A stretch of DNA of 64,000 nt from Polynucleobacter sp. MWH-Spelu-300-X4 (GTDB lineage Bacteria > Pseudomonadota > Gammaproteobacteria > Burkholderiales > Burkholderiaceae). Where the stretch lies: assembly GCF_018687515.1 (NCBI RefSeq), contig NZ_CP061294.1:992001-1056000 (forward strand), given 5' to 3'. The notes beneath the pieces are model-generated. The model did not search any database. It saw only the letters and a program-made list of their open reading frames with translations, and had not been told where the DNA came from. Position numbers and translations under genes: made by a program. Below, one piece after another: positions 27,085 through 37,937 of the stretch (positions are counted from its first letter, which is position 1; each line of letters starts with the position of its first letter).

Positions 27085-27759
27085 TTACTCTGACTTTTGC
27101 TCAACGATTTTCGGGCTTAACCCAACATAGCGGATTTTCTTTTCTACGGCATCAGCGGCTGCCTTATCTGCGTAAGGCCCTGAGCGCAACAAATACAATT
27201 TCACACCCTCTTTATTGTTTTTAGTATCTAGATAAGTGGAAACTTTTTGCTCTTTTAATTTGGTCTGCCAGTTTTTAACTCTAGCCTCTGAGGAAAACGC
27301 GCCAATCTGAATAATAAATTTACCTGTACTAGCCTTTGAGTCTGACTTGCGATCCTCCAAGATCGTTAAAACCTCTTCGCCTTTATCCAAGGTTTTTGCT
27401 ACTGCAGGGGCTTTATCAACAGATTTATCTGCAGCTTTCTCAGACTTAGATTCTTCTTTCTTTGTCTCAACTACATCTTTGCTATCTTTTTTAGGCTCTT
27501 CAGCTTTCTTTTCAGATTTCTCATCCGAAGCCTTTTCATTTTTTGAGCCAGGCTGAATAATTTGAATAACGACATCATTGTTATATTGCTTTGGCTTTGA
27601 ATCAAAAATCAAAGGTAAACCAACGACGGCAACAAATACTAAAAATACAGCGCCAATTAAGCGATGTCTGGCGCGCTGACGCTCAGGATCTTCTGTCAAA
27701 GTATCCTCAGTAGGATAACTATCTTTAGCTTGGGAGCGATTGAAAAATGGTAGGCGCAT
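27085..27759 (-). CDS. dedD: SPOR-domain protein DedD-like
   Basis: A 224-residue protein with a short cytoplasmic N-terminus, one membrane helix (RLIGAVFLVFVAVVGLPLIF, residues 33-52), a long Lys/Glu/Ser-rich linker (about 75-140) and a C-terminal SPOR domain (KFIIQIGAFSSEARVKNWQ onward) that binds denuded peptidoglycan at the division septum. This matches DedD. It is between folC and cvpA, the conserved order. The linker is low-complexity and highly charged. Confidence 0.9.
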   Translation of the reverse strand: MRLPFFNRSQAKDSYPTEDTLTEDPERQRARHRLIGAVFLVFVAVVGLPLIFDSKPKQYNNDVVIQIIQPGSKNEKASDEKSEKKAEEPKKDSKDVVETKKEESKSEKAADKSVDKAPAVAKTLDKGEEVLTILEDRKSDSKASTGKFIIQIGAFSSEARVKNWQTKLKEQKVSTYLDTKNNKEGVKLYLLRSGPYADKAAADAVEKKIRYVGLSPKIVEQKSE

Positions 27760-27793
27760 TAACTAATAATCTAGGTTTAAAGTTGTGTCATAT

Positions 27794-29095
27794 TTAATGA
27801 GCTTTTGCATTTCGATAAGCCAACACACCAGCAACGGTATAGAAGGATCCGAATACCGTAATTCTATCACCCTCGCCCGCTTTTTTTAGCGCTGCTTGAT
27901 AAGCAAGTTCAGGATTTTTAAAGACTTCTACCCCGGCATCCTTGCTCTCCTGAAAGCCAAGCGCCTTTAAACGCTCTGCTAACTCCACCCCTCGAGCGGC
28001 TCTGTCAGTCGGCAAGTCGCAAAAATACCAAAAATCCACCTTACCCATCATAGGCTTTAGAACACCATCAATATCCTTATCAGCCATAGCCCCAAATACA
28101 GCCAAGGTATAGGGGTGATATGCCATATTCTCTAAATTCTGAGCTAAAGCAGCACTTGCGTGAGGATTATGAGCCACATCTAAAATAATGGTAGGTTGGC
28201 CAGGGAGGACCTGAAAACGGCCAGGCAACTCAACCCAAGCCATCCCATTTCGAATTTCCTGAGCGCCTACCGGCAAACGATCTCTGACAGCTGTCAAGGC
28301 AGCAATCACGGCAGAAGCATTCAATAGCTGATTTGCTCCTCGCAAAGCTGGATAACCCAACCCTGAGAAACGACGCCCCCGGCCAGCCCACCCCCACTGC
28401 TGCTTATCACCCTGAAAGTTGTAATCTTTGCCCAACAACCATAAATCGGCGCCGATTTCTTGAGCATGATCAATTAATGATTGTGGCGGCACAGGGTCGC
28501 TACAAACAGCGGGTTTTTCAGTTCTAAAAATACCCGCTTTCTCAAACCCTATTTTTTCTCGCGTATCACCAAGGAAACCAACATGATCAATATCTACGCT
28601 TGTCACAATGGCACAGTCGGGATCAATGATATTGACAGCATCTAGTCGCCCACCTAAACCGACTTCTAAAATCACTGCATCTAAACCAGCCTTTGAGAAT
28701 AAATGCATGATGGCTAATGTTGTGAACTCAAAATAAGTCAAACTTGGCGGGTTAGACAAAGATGAGCGCGCCTTTTCAACAATCTCGAAATGCTCTAATA
28801 ACAGAGCATCCCCGACCATCTCGCCATTAATACGAGCACGCTCATTAAATTTAAGGAAATGTGGTGATGTATGACAACCTACTTTATAAGAGGCTGCCAA
28901 AAGAATACTTTCGAGTAAAGCGCAGGTAGATCCCTTGCCATTTGTGCCTGCCACCGTAAAAATAAGCGCATCAAAATGTAATCCGAGCGCATCCTTCACT
29001 CGCGTAATACGCTCCAACCCCATATCAATACCAACAGGGTGCGCTTGCTCTAAATGTTGCAACCAATCATCTAGATTTTGAAACGTAGCCGGCAA
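27794..29095 (-). CDS. folC: Bifunctional folylpolyglutamate synthase / dihydrofolate synthase
   Basis: A 433-residue Mur-ligase-family enzyme that adds glutamate to dihydropteroate and to folates, using ATP. The P-loop GTNGKGSTCALLES (about residues 50-63), GLGGRLDAVNIID and the C-terminal LDVAHNPHA and VFGAMADKDI motifs are present. The start is TTG: the first ATG in frame is codon 24, too late for the family, and the N-terminus ATFQNLDDWLQHLEQAHPVG aligns with FolC starts as I recall them. No strong ribosome site is visible. It follows accD by 9 bp. Confidence 0.94.
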   Translation of the reverse strand: MPATFQNLDDWLQHLEQAHPVGIDMGLERITRVKDALGLHFDALIFTVAGTNGKGSTCALLESILLAASYKVGCHTSPHFLKFNERARINGEMVGDALLLEHFEIVEKARSSLSNPPSLTYFEFTTLAIMHLFSKAGLDAVILEVGLGGRLDAVNIIDPDCAIVTSVDIDHVGFLGDTREKIGFEKAGIFRTEKPAVCSDPVPPQSLIDHAQEIGADLWLLGKDYNFQGDKQQWGWAGRGRRFSGLGYPALRGANQLLNASAVIAALTAVRDRLPVGAQEIRNGMAWVELPGRFQVLPGQPTIILDVAHNPHASAALAQNLENMAYHPYTLAVFGAMADKDIDGVLKPMMGKVDFWYFCDLPTDRAARGVELAERLKALGFQESKDAGVEVFKNPELAYQAALKKAGEGDRITVFGSFYTVAGVLAYRNAKAH

Positions 29096-29104
29096 CTTTA
29101 AAAC

Positions 29105-29977
29105 TTAAGCAACAGAATCAGAAGGCAGCTTTAACAACAAAGCCAAAAGATCTGCAATTTCTTTGCGCATATTCCGACGATCAACAATCATGTCAATCCC
29201 GCCTTTTTGCAACAAAAACTCAGATCTTTGGAATCCTTCTGGAAGCTTTTCCCTCACAGTTTGTTCAATCACGCGAGGTCCAGCAAAACCAATCAATGCT
29301 TTGGGCTCAGCCATAACAACATCACCCATAAAAGCGAAGCTAGCTGAAATACCACCCATCGTTGGGTCAGTTAAAACGCTGATGTAAGGCAAACGTGCAT
29401 GAGCCAATTGAACCAACATAGCATTTGTTTTAGCCATCTGCATAAGAGATAACAAACTCTCTTGCATACGAGCACCACCCGTTGCGCTAACGCAGATAAA
29501 TGGCACCTTTTGCTCTAAGGCAGTTTGTGCGCCACGAACAAAACGTTCGCCAACCACAGAGCCCATTGAGCCACCCATAAACTCAAACTCAAAACAAGCC
29601 ACCACAACAGGTATCGTATGAATCGATCCAGACATAACAACCATGGCATCAGTTTCACCCGTCGTATCAACGGCATCTTTTAGACGGTCTGGGTATTTCT
29701 TAGTGTCTTTGAACTTGAGGGCATCAACTGGCAAAACTTCCTGACCAATTTCATGGCGCCCCTCTAAATCTAATAACTTATCTAAACGCTCACGCGCATT
29801 GATGCGCATATGGTGATCACATTTAGGGCAAACACGTAAATTAGATTCAATGTCATTGCGATACAGGACTGCCTCGCAAGATGGGCATTTAACCCATAGA
29901 CCTTCCGGAACACTTTTACGTTGAGAAGGGTCCGTATGTTGAATACTTGGTGGGAGTAGTTTGTCGATCCAGCTCAT
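29105..29977 (-). CDS. accD: Acetyl-CoA carboxylase carboxyltransferase subunit beta
   Basis: A 290-residue subunit that with AccA transfers the carboxyl group from biotin to acetyl-CoA in fatty acid synthesis. The N-terminal zinc ribbon is present ([20 protein letters not shown], then PKC; Cys near residues 31, 34, 50 and 53). The crotonase-like domain with [20 protein letters not shown] follows. It lies between trpA and folC, the standard order in many proteobacteria, and starts 2 bp after the trpA stop, so it is coupled to it. Confidence 0.97.
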   Translation of the reverse strand: MSWIDKLLPPSIQHTDPSQRKSVPEGLWVKCPSCEAVLYRNDIESNLRVCPKCDHHMRINARERLDKLLDLEGRHEIGQEVLPVDALKFKDTKKYPDRLKDAVDTTGETDAMVVMSGSIHTIPVVVACFEFEFMGGSMGSVVGERFVRGAQTALEQKVPFICVSATGGARMQESLLSLMQMAKTNAMLVQLAHARLPYISVLTDPTMGGISASFAFMGDVVMAEPKALIGFAGPRVIEQTVREKLPEGFQRSEFLLQKGGIDMIVDRRNMRKEIADLLALLLKLPSDSVA

Positions 29978-29979
29978 AT

Positions 29980-30777
29980 TTATTTATCCAACGCCTCGCG
30001 TATATCCCTTAGGAATCTTTCCAGAGATTGTAACCTGTCAGCAGGGGCTGCTTCCTCTAAAAGTTGCACAATTCGACTGCCAATAACGACAGCATCAGCA
30101 GTTTTCCCCACAGCCACAGCGGAAGCGGCATCCCTAATGCCAAACCCTACCGCAATTGGCACCTCAGAAACCGCCCTAATCTGGGGAATAATGCTTGCCA
30201 CTGCCTTGGTATCAAGATTAGCAGACCCTGTTACGCCTTTAAGAGATACATAATAGATGTACCCAGCAGCCACTTTAGCGACCTGATCAATACGTGCCTG
30301 AGCAGAAGTTGGCGCCAATAGGAAAATTGGGTCAATTCCAGCTAATTTACATTTTTGGGCAAAATCTTCACATTCCTCAGGGGGATAATCAACCACCAAA
30401 ACCCCATCCACACCAGCATCTTTAGCTGTTTTTACAAAGATTTCAGAGCCCATATGCTCAATAGGGTTGGCATACCCCATCAAAACCACTGGCGTGTGCT
30501 CATTGGTCTTTCGAAACTCTTTAACTATCTCAATACATCCCCTCAAACTCATACCATGAGCCAAAGCTCTCTCAGAGGCACGTTGAATAACTGGGCCATC
30601 AGCCATTGGATCTGAAAAAGGCACGCCCAACTCAATCACATCTGCACCGCCCTTCACAAGAGCATGCAATAAATCTAAGGTAGCGGCAGGCTCAGGATCA
30701 CCAGCAGTAATAAACGGAACCAAGCCTTTACGTCCTTGAGCCTTTAGATCAGCAAATACTTTTGCAATTTTTGACAT
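29980..30777 (-). CDS. trpA: Tryptophan synthase alpha subunit
   Basis: A 265-residue TIM-barrel enzyme that cleaves indole-3-glycerol phosphate to indole. The catalytic Glu and Asp are visible in [19 protein letters not shown] (about residues 47-65), and the phosphate-binding [10 protein letters not shown] is near the C-terminus. Indole is channelled to TrpB, encoded immediately upstream with a 9-bp gap. The neighbouring accD begins 2 bp after this gene ends. Confidence 0.97.
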   Translation of the reverse strand: MSKIAKVFADLKAQGRKGLVPFITAGDPEPAATLDLLHALVKGGADVIELGVPFSDPMADGPVIQRASERALAHGMSLRGCIEIVKEFRKTNEHTPVVLMGYANPIEHMGSEIFVKTAKDAGVDGVLVVDYPPEECEDFAQKCKLAGIDPIFLLAPTSAQARIDQVAKVAAGYIYYVSLKGVTGSANLDTKAVASIIPQIRAVSEVPIAVGFGIRDAASAVAVGKTADAVVIGSRIVQLLEEAAPADRLQSLERFLRDIREALDK

Positions 30778-30786
30778 AACTTATTC

Positions 30787-31980
30787 CTAAAACTTCAATC
30801 CAGATTCTTGTGCCACAGTATGCATATCCTTATCACCACGCCCAGATAAGTTCACCAATATCACCTTATCTTTTGGCAAGCTAGCTGCCAACTTACAGGC
30901 GTAAGCAATCGCATGACTACTTTCAAGCGCAGGAATAATTCCCTCAATACGACAACAATCATGGAATGCTTTCAACGCTTCATCATCAGTCACAGCCACA
31001 TATTCGGCACGCTTAGAATCTTTTAACCAAGCATGCTCAGGACCAACGCCTGGATAGTCCATACCGGCAGATACAGAATGCGTCTCTGAAATCTGGCCAT
31101 TCTCATCTTGCAATAAATAAGTACGGTTGCCGTGCAAAACACCTGGACTACCCGCCACGAGTGCGGCAGAGTGCTCTTTAGTATTTAGGCCATGTCCAGC
31201 AGCCTCTACCCCAATTAAATGAACATCAGGCATATCAAGATAGGGATAGAAAATGCCCATTGCATTGGAACCGCCACCTACACAAGCTGTTACATAATCA
31301 GGTTGACGCCCAATCATCTCAGGCATTTGAACTTTGCACTCCTCCCCAATCACGCTCTGGAAATCTCGTACCATCATAGGGTAAGGATGAGGTCCAGCTA
31401 CAGTACCAATGATGTAGAAAGTACTTTCTACATTGGTCACCCAATCGCGCATCGCTTCATTTAATGCATCTTTAAGAGTTTTTGTGCCAGATTCAACAGG
31501 CACAACTGTAGCTCCCAACAACTTCATGCGATACACATTCTGAGCTTGGCGCGCCACATCTACAGCACCTTGATAAACCACACACTCTAGACCTAAACGC
31601 GCACAAATCGTTGCAGTAGCTACACCATGCTGGCCAGCACCTGTTTCAGCAATAATCCGCTTCTTACCCATGCGCTTAGCCAACATAGCTTGGCCAATCA
31701 CATTATTAATCTTATGTGCACCCGTATGATTCAAATCCTCGCGCTTCAAATAAATTTGCGCGCCGCCCAAGGTATCACTCCAACGCTTAGCGTGATAAAC
31801 CGGTGATGGTCGCCCAACAAAGTGCTTAAGTTCGTAATGAAACTCTGCCAAAAATTCGGGATCATGTTGATACTTAGCATAAGTTTCTTTGAGCTCGTTA
31901 AGGGCATACATCAAAGTCTCAGAAACAAATACTCCACCATAAGGTCCAAAATGGCCTTTTGCATCTGGAAAATCGTACAT
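30787..31980 (-). CDS. trpB: Tryptophan synthase beta subunit
   Basis: A 397-residue PLP enzyme that condenses indole with serine. The PLP Lys lies in [19 protein letters not shown] (about residue 86) and the phosphate-binding loop in [12 protein letters not shown]. The frame extends to 32034, but the ATG at 31980 has a GAGGTAAG ribosome site, starts [16 protein letters not shown] as TrpB usually does, and lies 10 bp after trpF; the longer version would overlap trpF. It forms the alpha2-beta2 complex with TrpA. Confidence 0.97.
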   Translation of the reverse strand: MYDFPDAKGHFGPYGGVFVSETLMYALNELKETYAKYQHDPEFLAEFHYELKHFVGRPSPVYHAKRWSDTLGGAQIYLKREDLNHTGAHKINNVIGQAMLAKRMGKKRIIAETGAGQHGVATATICARLGLECVVYQGAVDVARQAQNVYRMKLLGATVVPVESGTKTLKDALNEAMRDWVTNVESTFYIIGTVAGPHPYPMMVRDFQSVIGEECKVQMPEMIGRQPDYVTACVGGGSNAMGIFYPYLDMPDVHLIGVEAAGHGLNTKEHSAALVAGSPGVLHGNRTYLLQDENGQISETHSVSAGMDYPGVGPEHAWLKDSKRAEYVAVTDDEALKAFHDCCRIEGIIPALESSHAIAYACKLAASLPKDKVILVNLSGRGDKDMHTVAQESGLKF

Positions 31981-31990
31981 AGTCTTACCT

Positions 31991-32671
31991 CTACAGGGAT
32001 GCAATACTGGCATCAGCATTGCGAACAGCATCAATAAATGCCCGCATTAATTCTGGGCTTTTCTGACCTTTGGCTATTTCAATACTACTCGAAACATCAA
32101 CGCCACAAGGTTTAAGGCGTGAGATTCCCTCGCCCACGTTGCGCGTGTTCAATCCACCACTCAAAACGACCCGATGCGCGTTTTCTTTTGCCCATAAATC
32201 CGGTATTAAAGACCAATCAAATGTATGTCCAGCCCCACCATATCCCTCAACGAAGGCATCTAGCAAAAAACCGGCTGCTTTCTCGTATTGTAGAGAAAAA
32301 TCAATTAAGTTGAAGCCTTGTTTCATTCGGGCCGCCTTGACCCAGGGCATACCGTCGGCGACAGCCTCGCAACGCTCTGGACTCTCATCCCCATGAAACT
32401 GCCAAAGTGTCAGAGGCGCGCGATCTTTAATCCTTTGCACTTCCTCATCACTAGGATTAACGACAAGGGCCACCGCATCCATACCACCTGGCATCCTGCC
32501 GATTAGCGTAGCAGCAACCTCTGGACTCACATACCTTGGACTTTGTGGATAAAAAACAAACCCTAATGCATCCACCCCCAACCCTACTGCGTCATCAACA
32601 TCAGTAGATCTAGTGAAGCCACAAAGCTTAATTCTAGTTTTCCCAAGGGTATGTTTTAACAAGCCCATCAT
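31991..32671 (-). CDS. trpF: Phosphoribosylanthranilate isomerase
   Basis: A 226-residue TIM-barrel enzyme of tryptophan synthesis. The catalytic Cys is in [12 protein letters not shown] and the catalytic Asp in GVDVSSSIE. The frame is open further upstream into truA, but the tandem ATG-ATG at 32671/32668 sits 4 bp after the truA stop with an AAGTGAG ribosome site, so that start is chosen. trpF-trpB-trpA are separate genes here; trpC, trpD and trpE must be elsewhere. Confidence 0.95.
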   Translation of the reverse strand: MMGLLKHTLGKTRIKLCGFTRSTDVDDAVGLGVDALGFVFYPQSPRYVSPEVAATLIGRMPGGMDAVALVVNPSDEEVQRIKDRAPLTLWQFHGDESPERCEAVADGMPWVKAARMKQGFNLIDFSLQYEKAAGFLLDAFVEGYGGAGHTFDWSLIPDLWAKENAHRVVLSGGLNTRNVGEGISRLKPCGVDVSSSIEIAKGQKSPELMRAFIDAVRNADASIASL

Positions 32672-32675
32672 CAAC

Positions 32676-33497
32676 TCACTTAAATAATGTTCTTGGCAAA
32701 AAACTGTTCGCCAAATTAGGTTCAGGTATCCCAAAGTGGCTAGGATAGCCTACTCTAGCCAAGTACAACCCATCAGCCATAAACGTCGGCGCAGCCAATT
32801 GACGGTTCTTTGCATCTAAAACCATTTTCAACCAATCTGGAGACTCTTTACCCAACCCCACAGTCAATAAACTACCAACCAAGTTTCTAACCATATGATG
32901 CAAAAAAGCATTGCCTTTGATAACAAAATAAATCCAAGGGCCCTCTTCAACAATTTCTAACTCATAAATTGTTTTAACCGGCGTCTTACTTTGACACTCA
33001 GAAGATCTAAAAGAACTGAAATCATGCTCACCAATCAAACAGCCTTTAGCGGCTTGCATGGCTTCCACATCCAGTAACTTTCCTTCTGGCAATAATAGAC
33101 ATCCAGCCCTCTCATGAACTAATGGCGCTGGGTAACTGCTAGTTAACAACGCATAACAATAAGTTCTCTCAAAAGCCGAAAATCTAGCGTCAAAATCATC
33201 AGTAACCTCTCTAGCCCAAACAACTGCCATCGACTTAGGTAAGAAAGCATTAACACCTTTAACCCATGACTGCATCGGGCGATTAATATCCGTATCAAAA
33301 TGAATAACTTGGCCTAATGCATGCACACCAGCATCTGTACGGCCAGCTGTTATTGTTTTAATAGGGTTGGCTAAAGAATCACCCACAAAATCTAATAAGG
33401 CTTTTTCAAGATAATCCTGCACCGTATTGCCCCCCGGCTGGGTTTGCCAACCAGAAAAAGCAGCTCCGTTATATTGCAAACCAAGCGCGATACGCAT
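32676..33497 (-). CDS. truA: tRNA pseudouridine(38-40) synthase
   Basis: A 273-residue enzyme that modifies positions 38-40 in the tRNA anticodon arm. The catalytic Asp is in [16 protein letters not shown] (about residues 52-67). [15 protein letters not shown] is the usual C-terminal motif. The frame is open to 33533, but the start [11 protein letters not shown] at 33497 fits the family and lies 7 bp after the fimV stop. The asd-fimV-truA-trpF order is conserved in proteobacteria. Confidence 0.94.
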   Translation of the reverse strand: MRIALGLQYNGAAFSGWQTQPGGNTVQDYLEKALLDFVGDSLANPIKTITAGRTDAGVHALGQVIHFDTDINRPMQSWVKGVNAFLPKSMAVVWAREVTDDFDARFSAFERTYCYALLTSSYPAPLVHERAGCLLLPEGKLLDVEAMQAAKGCLIGEHDFSSFRSSECQSKTPVKTIYELEIVEEGPWIYFVIKGNAFLHHMVRNLVGSLLTVGLGKESPDWLKMVLDAKNRQLAAPTFMADGLYLARVGYPSHFGIPEPNLANSFLPRTLFK

Positions 33498-33504
33498 ATA
33501 AGAC

Positions 33505-34806
33505 CTAGGAGGAACGCTGATCAATCTCAGCAAGAAGAGATTTAGCTTGAATAGTTAAATCAGGATCAACAAGACTGCTAACTGATAGCACCTCATCCAA
33601 AGCCCTACGAGCAGCACCAAAATCTTCAATGGTGACATAAGCCTTTGCCAAATTCAGTTTAACTTTTAAAGTTTCACTTGAAGGTAAATCAAGAGTGTCC
33701 ACAGACAAATCAGCCGCTTTTTTAACAGGCGTTAAAGGCAAATCTAAATTAAGGGATGCAAATAATTTTGCAGCATGCTCTGGAATAGCAACTTCTTGAA
33801 TGGGCTTCTTTGATTCAGCTCTAGACAACTTCAATAGAACCAGCAACGCTATAAAAATAAATACGGTAATAACAATCGGCCCAGCGTACGCTTTCCAATC
33901 ATCCGAAGAAGTATGATTAGGGCCTTTCTCTTTGGCCTCAATCAAACGCTTTAAATCGGCAATATTTTTCTCAACTTCGATAACACGTTGCTTCGCTTCG
34001 GCAAGCGCGCGCTCCTGCACCAACAAATCCTCCATTTGGCGCTTGGCTTCACCAGTTAAACCTTCCGCTGGACCAACCCTTAAACGATCACCCATCAGTG
34101 CTGATTGAACAGATTGGGTCAAAGACTCAATTGATTTTCCAGAACGGTAAGCTTTATCAGCAACAACCATAATTTCTTTGGCCTCAGACTTAGGAACACT
34201 CTGAACCATCGCTTTACTTGGCATATTTAGCTCCGCACCCACCATCAAACGATGGATACTTCCACCTGCAAACGCCTGTGGATTAGCTCTATAAAGCGCT
34301 ATTAATGCTTGATCTAAAGAAGCATCTTCAAAATTAGATAAGGCTTTACCAGCAAGCTCCGTTAACGTATCACCCGCTTTAACCTGCACTTTAGATTGCT
34401 CACCAACCATTAAGGTATAAGCACGACGCAACAAACCTGCGGGCCAACGTAACTCAATCAAAGCATCTAAAAACACTTCACCTTGAGATAAGCTCAAAAC
34501 TTCATCAGATGTCAAACGAACAGCAATAGGCTCCTGCTTCCCACCCCTAACTAGTACAACTCTTAATTGAGCCTGAGTGGCAGAAGAAACAATCCCTAAA
34601 CGTTTATACGTCTCAGGAGTTGCCAAAGCCACCGTTAACTCCTTTAAAGAATCGATCTCACTAGTTTCAGCTGCAATCGCAATCTGAGCCTGCAATGGTT
34701 CATTTGGTTTCGATTGGATAGTTAAATTACCCAAACTTAAAGCACATGCTTGCCCCGTCACCAATAAAGCAACAAAACCAAGGGCAAGTGCACGGACTAA
34801 AAACAA
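33505..34806 (-). CDS. fimV: FimV/HubP-like protein, short form
   Basis: A 433-residue protein. An exported N-terminus (about residues 1-24) leads into the FimV N-terminal domain [20 protein letters not shown], a LysM-like segment ([14 protein letters not shown]) that should bind peptidoglycan, a coiled coil rich in Glu/Lys (about 235-285), one membrane helix ([17 protein letters not shown]) and a C-terminal TPR-like region. FimV/HubP organises the cell pole and type IV pili. It is about half the length of Pseudomonas FimV. I chose the TTG at 34806, one base after the asd stop, with GGAG 7 bases upstream; longer starts would lie within asd. Confidence 0.85.
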   Translation of the reverse strand: MFLVRALALGFVALLVTGQACALSLGNLTIQSKPNEPLQAQIAIAAETSEIDSLKELTVALATPETYKRLGIVSSATQAQLRVVLVRGGKQEPIAVRLTSDEVLSLSQGEVFLDALIELRWPAGLLRRAYTLMVGEQSKVQVKAGDTLTELAGKALSNFEDASLDQALIALYRANPQAFAGGSIHRLMVGAELNMPSKAMVQSVPKSEAKEIMVVADKAYRSGKSIESLTQSVQSALMGDRLRVGPAEGLTGEAKRQMEDLLVQERALAEAKQRVIEVEKNIADLKRLIEAKEKGPNHTSSDDWKAYAGPIVITVFIFIALLVLLKLSRAESKKPIQEVAIPEHAAKLFASLNLDLPLTPVKKAADLSVDTLDLPSSETLKVKLNLAKAYVTIEDFGAARRALDEVLSVSSLVDPDLTIQAKSLLAEIDQRSS

Positions 34807-34807
34807 A

Positions 34808-35941
34808 TTAACGCTCCAACAAAATACGCAACATGCGGCGTAATGGCTCTGCAGCCCCCCACAACAATTGATCACCCACAGTAAAAGCACCTAAATAATC
34901 AGGGCCCATGGCCATCTTGTGCAAACGACCAACAGGTACTGTTAATGTGCCAGTTACAGCAGCTGGAGTTAAATCGCGCTCAGTAATTTCACGATCATTT
35001 GGCACAACCTTAACCCAATCATTAGCGCCCGCCAAGATGCCTTCGATGTCACTTAACGGTACATCTTTTTTCATCTTGATAGTTAAACCTTGGGAATGAC
35101 AACGCATCGCGCCGATACGCACACATAACCCATCGATTGGAATACTTCCTGCTGAACGGAATGGCGGGTTACCCAAGATCTTGTTGCACTCAGAGCCACC
35201 CTTCCACTCTTCTTTAGTCTGACCATGCTCAACAGGCACATCAATCCAAGGAATTAAGCTACCAGCCAAGGCCGTGTTACGGAAATTCTTTTTAGGAAAG
35301 CTCGCTGAACGCATTGTTTCCGCAACTTTGCGGTCAATATCCAAAATAGCTGAGGCTGGGTCTGCCAACTCTGCTTTAACAGCATCGTGCAAAGCACCCA
35401 TTTGGGATAACAACTCACGCATATTTTGCGCGCCAGCACCAGAGGCCGCTTGGTAAGTCATGGCACTCACCCACTCAACCAAGCCCTCACGGAATAAACC
35501 ACCCATAGCCATCAGCATCAAGCTAACGGTGCAGTTACCGCCCACCCATAAATTACCACCTTTAGAAATGGCAGAATCAATAACAGGACGATTCACAGGA
35601 TCTAAAACAATCACGGATTCATCCACCATTCTTAGTGAACTAGCCGCATCGATCCAATGACCTTTCCAACCGGCAGCACGAATTTTGGGATAAATTTCTT
35701 TGGTGTAATCACCACCCTGACAGGTAATGATGATGTCGCAACGTTTCAATGCATCAACATCGTCAGCAGAGAATAGTTTCTTCTCATTCTTAGCCATCGC
35801 AGGTGCACCACCACCAGCGTTACTCGTACTAAAAAATACTGGCTCGATCAATCCAAAATCGCCCTCATCTTGCATACGTTGCATGAGAACGCTACCAACC
35901 ATACCGCGCCAACCAACTAAACCGACTAATGGAGTTGCCAT
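34808..35941 (-). CDS. asd: Aspartate-semialdehyde dehydrogenase
   Basis: A 377-residue NADPH-dependent enzyme that makes aspartate semialdehyde for lysine, methionine, threonine and diaminopimelate. The nucleotide-binding start [17 protein letters not shown] and the catalytic Cys in [13 protein letters not shown] (about residue 135) are clear. It is the Gram-negative type. It lies in one-directional order between leuB and fimV, a conserved arrangement. The fimV start lies one base after its stop codon. Confidence 0.97.
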   Translation of the reverse strand: MATPLVGLVGWRGMVGSVLMQRMQDEGDFGLIEPVFFSTSNAGGGAPAMAKNEKKLFSADDVDALKRCDIIITCQGGDYTKEIYPKIRAAGWKGHWIDAASSLRMVDESVIVLDPVNRPVIDSAISKGGNLWVGGNCTVSLMLMAMGGLFREGLVEWVSAMTYQAASGAGAQNMRELLSQMGALHDAVKAELADPASAILDIDRKVAETMRSASFPKKNFRNTALAGSLIPWIDVPVEHGQTKEEWKGGSECNKILGNPPFRSAGSIPIDGLCVRIGAMRCHSQGLTIKMKKDVPLSDIEGILAGANDWVKVVPNDREITERDLTPAAVTGTLTVPVGRLHKMAMGPDYLGAFTVGDQLLWGAAEPLRRMLRILLER

Positions 35942-35992
35942 AACGACACCTATTTAATAAAAATAATTAAAAATCAATCTGGGGTATCTATA

Positions 35993-37060
35993 TTACAGAG
36001 CTTTTAGAACTGCTTGGCCCATTTCACTTGTTCCCACAAGTTGGCAACCCTCAGTCTTAATATCTACTGTTCTATACCCTTGCGCCAATACTTTCTGAAC
36101 AGCAGACTCAATACGATCAGCTTGCTCAGCTTTACCCAATGAATAACGCAGCATCATAGCTGCTGAAAGAATGGTTGCTAATGGATTTGCAATGCCTTTT
36201 CCAGCTATATCAGGCGCTGAACCATGGCTAGGTTCATATAAACCTTTGTTGTTTTTATCCAAAGAAGCTGATGGCAACATACCAATAGAACCCGTCAACA
36301 TAGCTGCCTCATCAGACAAAATATCACCAAACATATTGCCTGTCACAACCACATCGAATGCTTTGGGAGCTTTCACCAATTGCATCGCCGCGTTATCCAC
36401 GTACATATGTGATAACTCAACATCTGGGTAATCCTTACCCACACGAATCATGACCTCTTTCCACAACTGGAAAGTTTCCAACACATTTGACTTATCAACA
36501 CTACACAATCTCTTTTGGCGCTTTTGCGCAGCCTGGAAAGCCACATGAGCAATACGCTCAACTTCCGGCTCGCTATAGCGCATCGTGTCAAAACCTTCAC
36601 GCGCTCCAGGGAATAAACCATCCGTTGCTGTACGAATACCTTTTGGTGAACCAAAATAAATATCGCCATTTAATTCACGAACAATCAAAATATTTAGGCC
36701 TGCTACCAACTCCGGCTTCAATGAGGATGCAGCCGTTAATTCTGGATAACAAATTGCTGGGCGCAAATTAGCAAACAAACTTAAGTGCTTACGCAAACCT
36801 AAAATTGCTTGCTCAGGTCGAAGCTCTCTAGCTAATGTATCGTATTTAAAATCACCCACAGCACCAAACAAAATGGCATCAGCCTCTTTTGCAATCTTAA
36901 GTGTTTCTTCTGGTAAAGGATGGCCTTTTGCCTCATAACCAGCACCACCAACCGGAGCTGTTTCCATCTCAAAAGACTCACCCAAAGCATTTAATACCTT
37001 AACCGCTTCAGCAATAATTTCTGAACCAATGCCATCACCTGGCAAAACTGCAATCTTCAT
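35993..37060 (-). CDS. leuB: 3-isopropylmalate dehydrogenase
   Basis: A 355-residue NAD-dependent decarboxylating dehydrogenase of leucine synthesis. [11 protein letters not shown] is at the N-terminus, and the metal and substrate site is in [25 protein letters not shown] (about residues 239-263, given here in part). Length and context (after leuC and leuD) are normal. It follows leuD by 23 bp and precedes asd by about 50 bp, where no terminator is seen. Confidence 0.97.
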   Translation of the reverse strand: MKIAVLPGDGIGSEIIAEAVKVLNALGESFEMETAPVGGAGYEAKGHPLPEETLKIAKEADAILFGAVGDFKYDTLARELRPEQAILGLRKHLSLFANLRPAICYPELTAASSLKPELVAGLNILIVRELNGDIYFGSPKGIRTATDGLFPGAREGFDTMRYSEPEVERIAHVAFQAAQKRQKRLCSVDKSNVLETFQLWKEVMIRVGKDYPDVELSHMYVDNAAMQLVKAPKAFDVVVTGNMFGDILSDEAAMLTGSIGMLPSASLDKNNKGLYEPSHGSAPDIAGKGIANPLATILSAAMMLRYSLGKAEQADRIESAVQKVLAQGYRTVDIKTEGCQLVGTSEMGQAVLKAL

Positions 37061-37083
37061 GAAAAACCTTTAAAAAGGAAGAA

Positions 37084-37731
37084 TTAAGGAAGCTTGGTAT
37101 CCAACCAAGGCATGCGCAAAATACGCTCAGCTTCATAAGCCTTAATTTTATCGGCATGACGCAAAGTCAAACCAATATCATCCAAGCCATTCACCATGCA
37201 ATATTTTCTAAATGGCGCAATATCAAAATCATAAGAACGGCCATCAGGAGCGATAACCTGTTGCTTTTCAAGATCAATCGTTAATTGATAACCATTGAAA
37301 GCAAAAGTTTCATTAAACAAATGGTCGACTTGCTGCGCAGTTAAAACAATCGGCAATAAACCATTTTTGTAACAATTGTTAAAAAAGATGTCAGCAAAGC
37401 TTGGTGCAATCACAGCTCTAAATCCATACTGAACTAAAGCCCAAGGAGCGTGCTCACGGGAACTACCACAACCAAAGTTTTGACGAGCCAACAAAATGCT
37501 AGCATCTTTATAACGCGGTTGATTAAGAACAAAGTCAGGATTAACTGGACGAGTAGAACAATCTTGCCCTGGCTCACCTTGATCTAAATAACGCCATTCA
37601 TCAAACAGATTTTGTCCAAAGCCTGTTCTTTTGATTGATTTTAAAAACTGCTTAGGAATAATCGCATCCGTATCAACGTTCTCGCGATCCAATGGGGCTA
37701 CCAAGCCCTGATGCACTACAAACTTATCCAT
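37084..37731 (-). CDS. leuD: 3-isopropylmalate dehydratase small subunit
   Basis: A 215-residue swivel-domain subunit that with LeuC interconverts 2- and 3-isopropylmalate. Motifs: [20 protein letters not shown] near residue 20 and [14 protein letters not shown] near residue 87. The ATG overlaps the stop of the entericidin-like gene (TAATG), so translation of the two is coupled. Leucine-operon order here is leuC, entericidin-like, leuD, leuB. Confidence 0.97.
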   Translation of the reverse strand: MDKFVVHQGLVAPLDRENVDTDAIIPKQFLKSIKRTGFGQNLFDEWRYLDQGEPGQDCSTRPVNPDFVLNQPRYKDASILLARQNFGCGSSREHAPWALVQYGFRAVIAPSFADIFFNNCYKNGLLPIVLTAQQVDHLFNETFAFNGYQLTIDLEKQQVIAPDGRSYDFDIAPFRKYCMVNGLDDIGLTLRHADKIKAYEAERILRMPWLDTKLP

Positions 37732-37922
37732 TATTTCACCGGTGTAACAACAACACCTGAATTTCCAGGTGATGAAGTATTTGAGTCAGGTTTTTTATCG
37801 CCACTTTTATCAATAGCGCTACCCAAATTTTGCAAATCTTGGCCAAGACCATGAATCGTATTGCAGGCTGACAGCACAGCTACTGATAAAACAATTGAAG
37901 CGATTTTTAAAAAGTTCTTCAT
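37731..37922 (-). CDS. Entericidin A/B-like small lipoprotein
   Basis: A 63-residue lipoprotein with a signal peptide and lipobox LSAC (Cys about residue 20), followed by [20 protein letters not shown], the short amphipathic segment of the entericidin family, and a polar Ser/Pro/Gly tail. Entericidins in E. coli are small membrane-acting lipoproteins in a toxin/antidote pair; here only one is present. The ATG at 37922 has a GGAGGG ribosome site 4 bases upstream; the longer TTG frame is less likely. It is inserted between leuC and leuD and coupled to leuD by a one-base overlap. From memory, this placement is shared by Burkholderiales. Confidence 0.85.
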   Translation of the reverse strand: MKNFLKIASIVLSVAVLSACNTIHGLGQDLQNLGSAIDKSGDKKPDSNTSSPGNSGVVVTPVK

Positions 37923-37937
37923 AGATCCCTCCAATAT

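Noticed and set aside
33499..33507. ATATAAGAC half-match near the truA start
   Set aside because: Single half-site in a coding junction without the palindrome; not listed as an operator.
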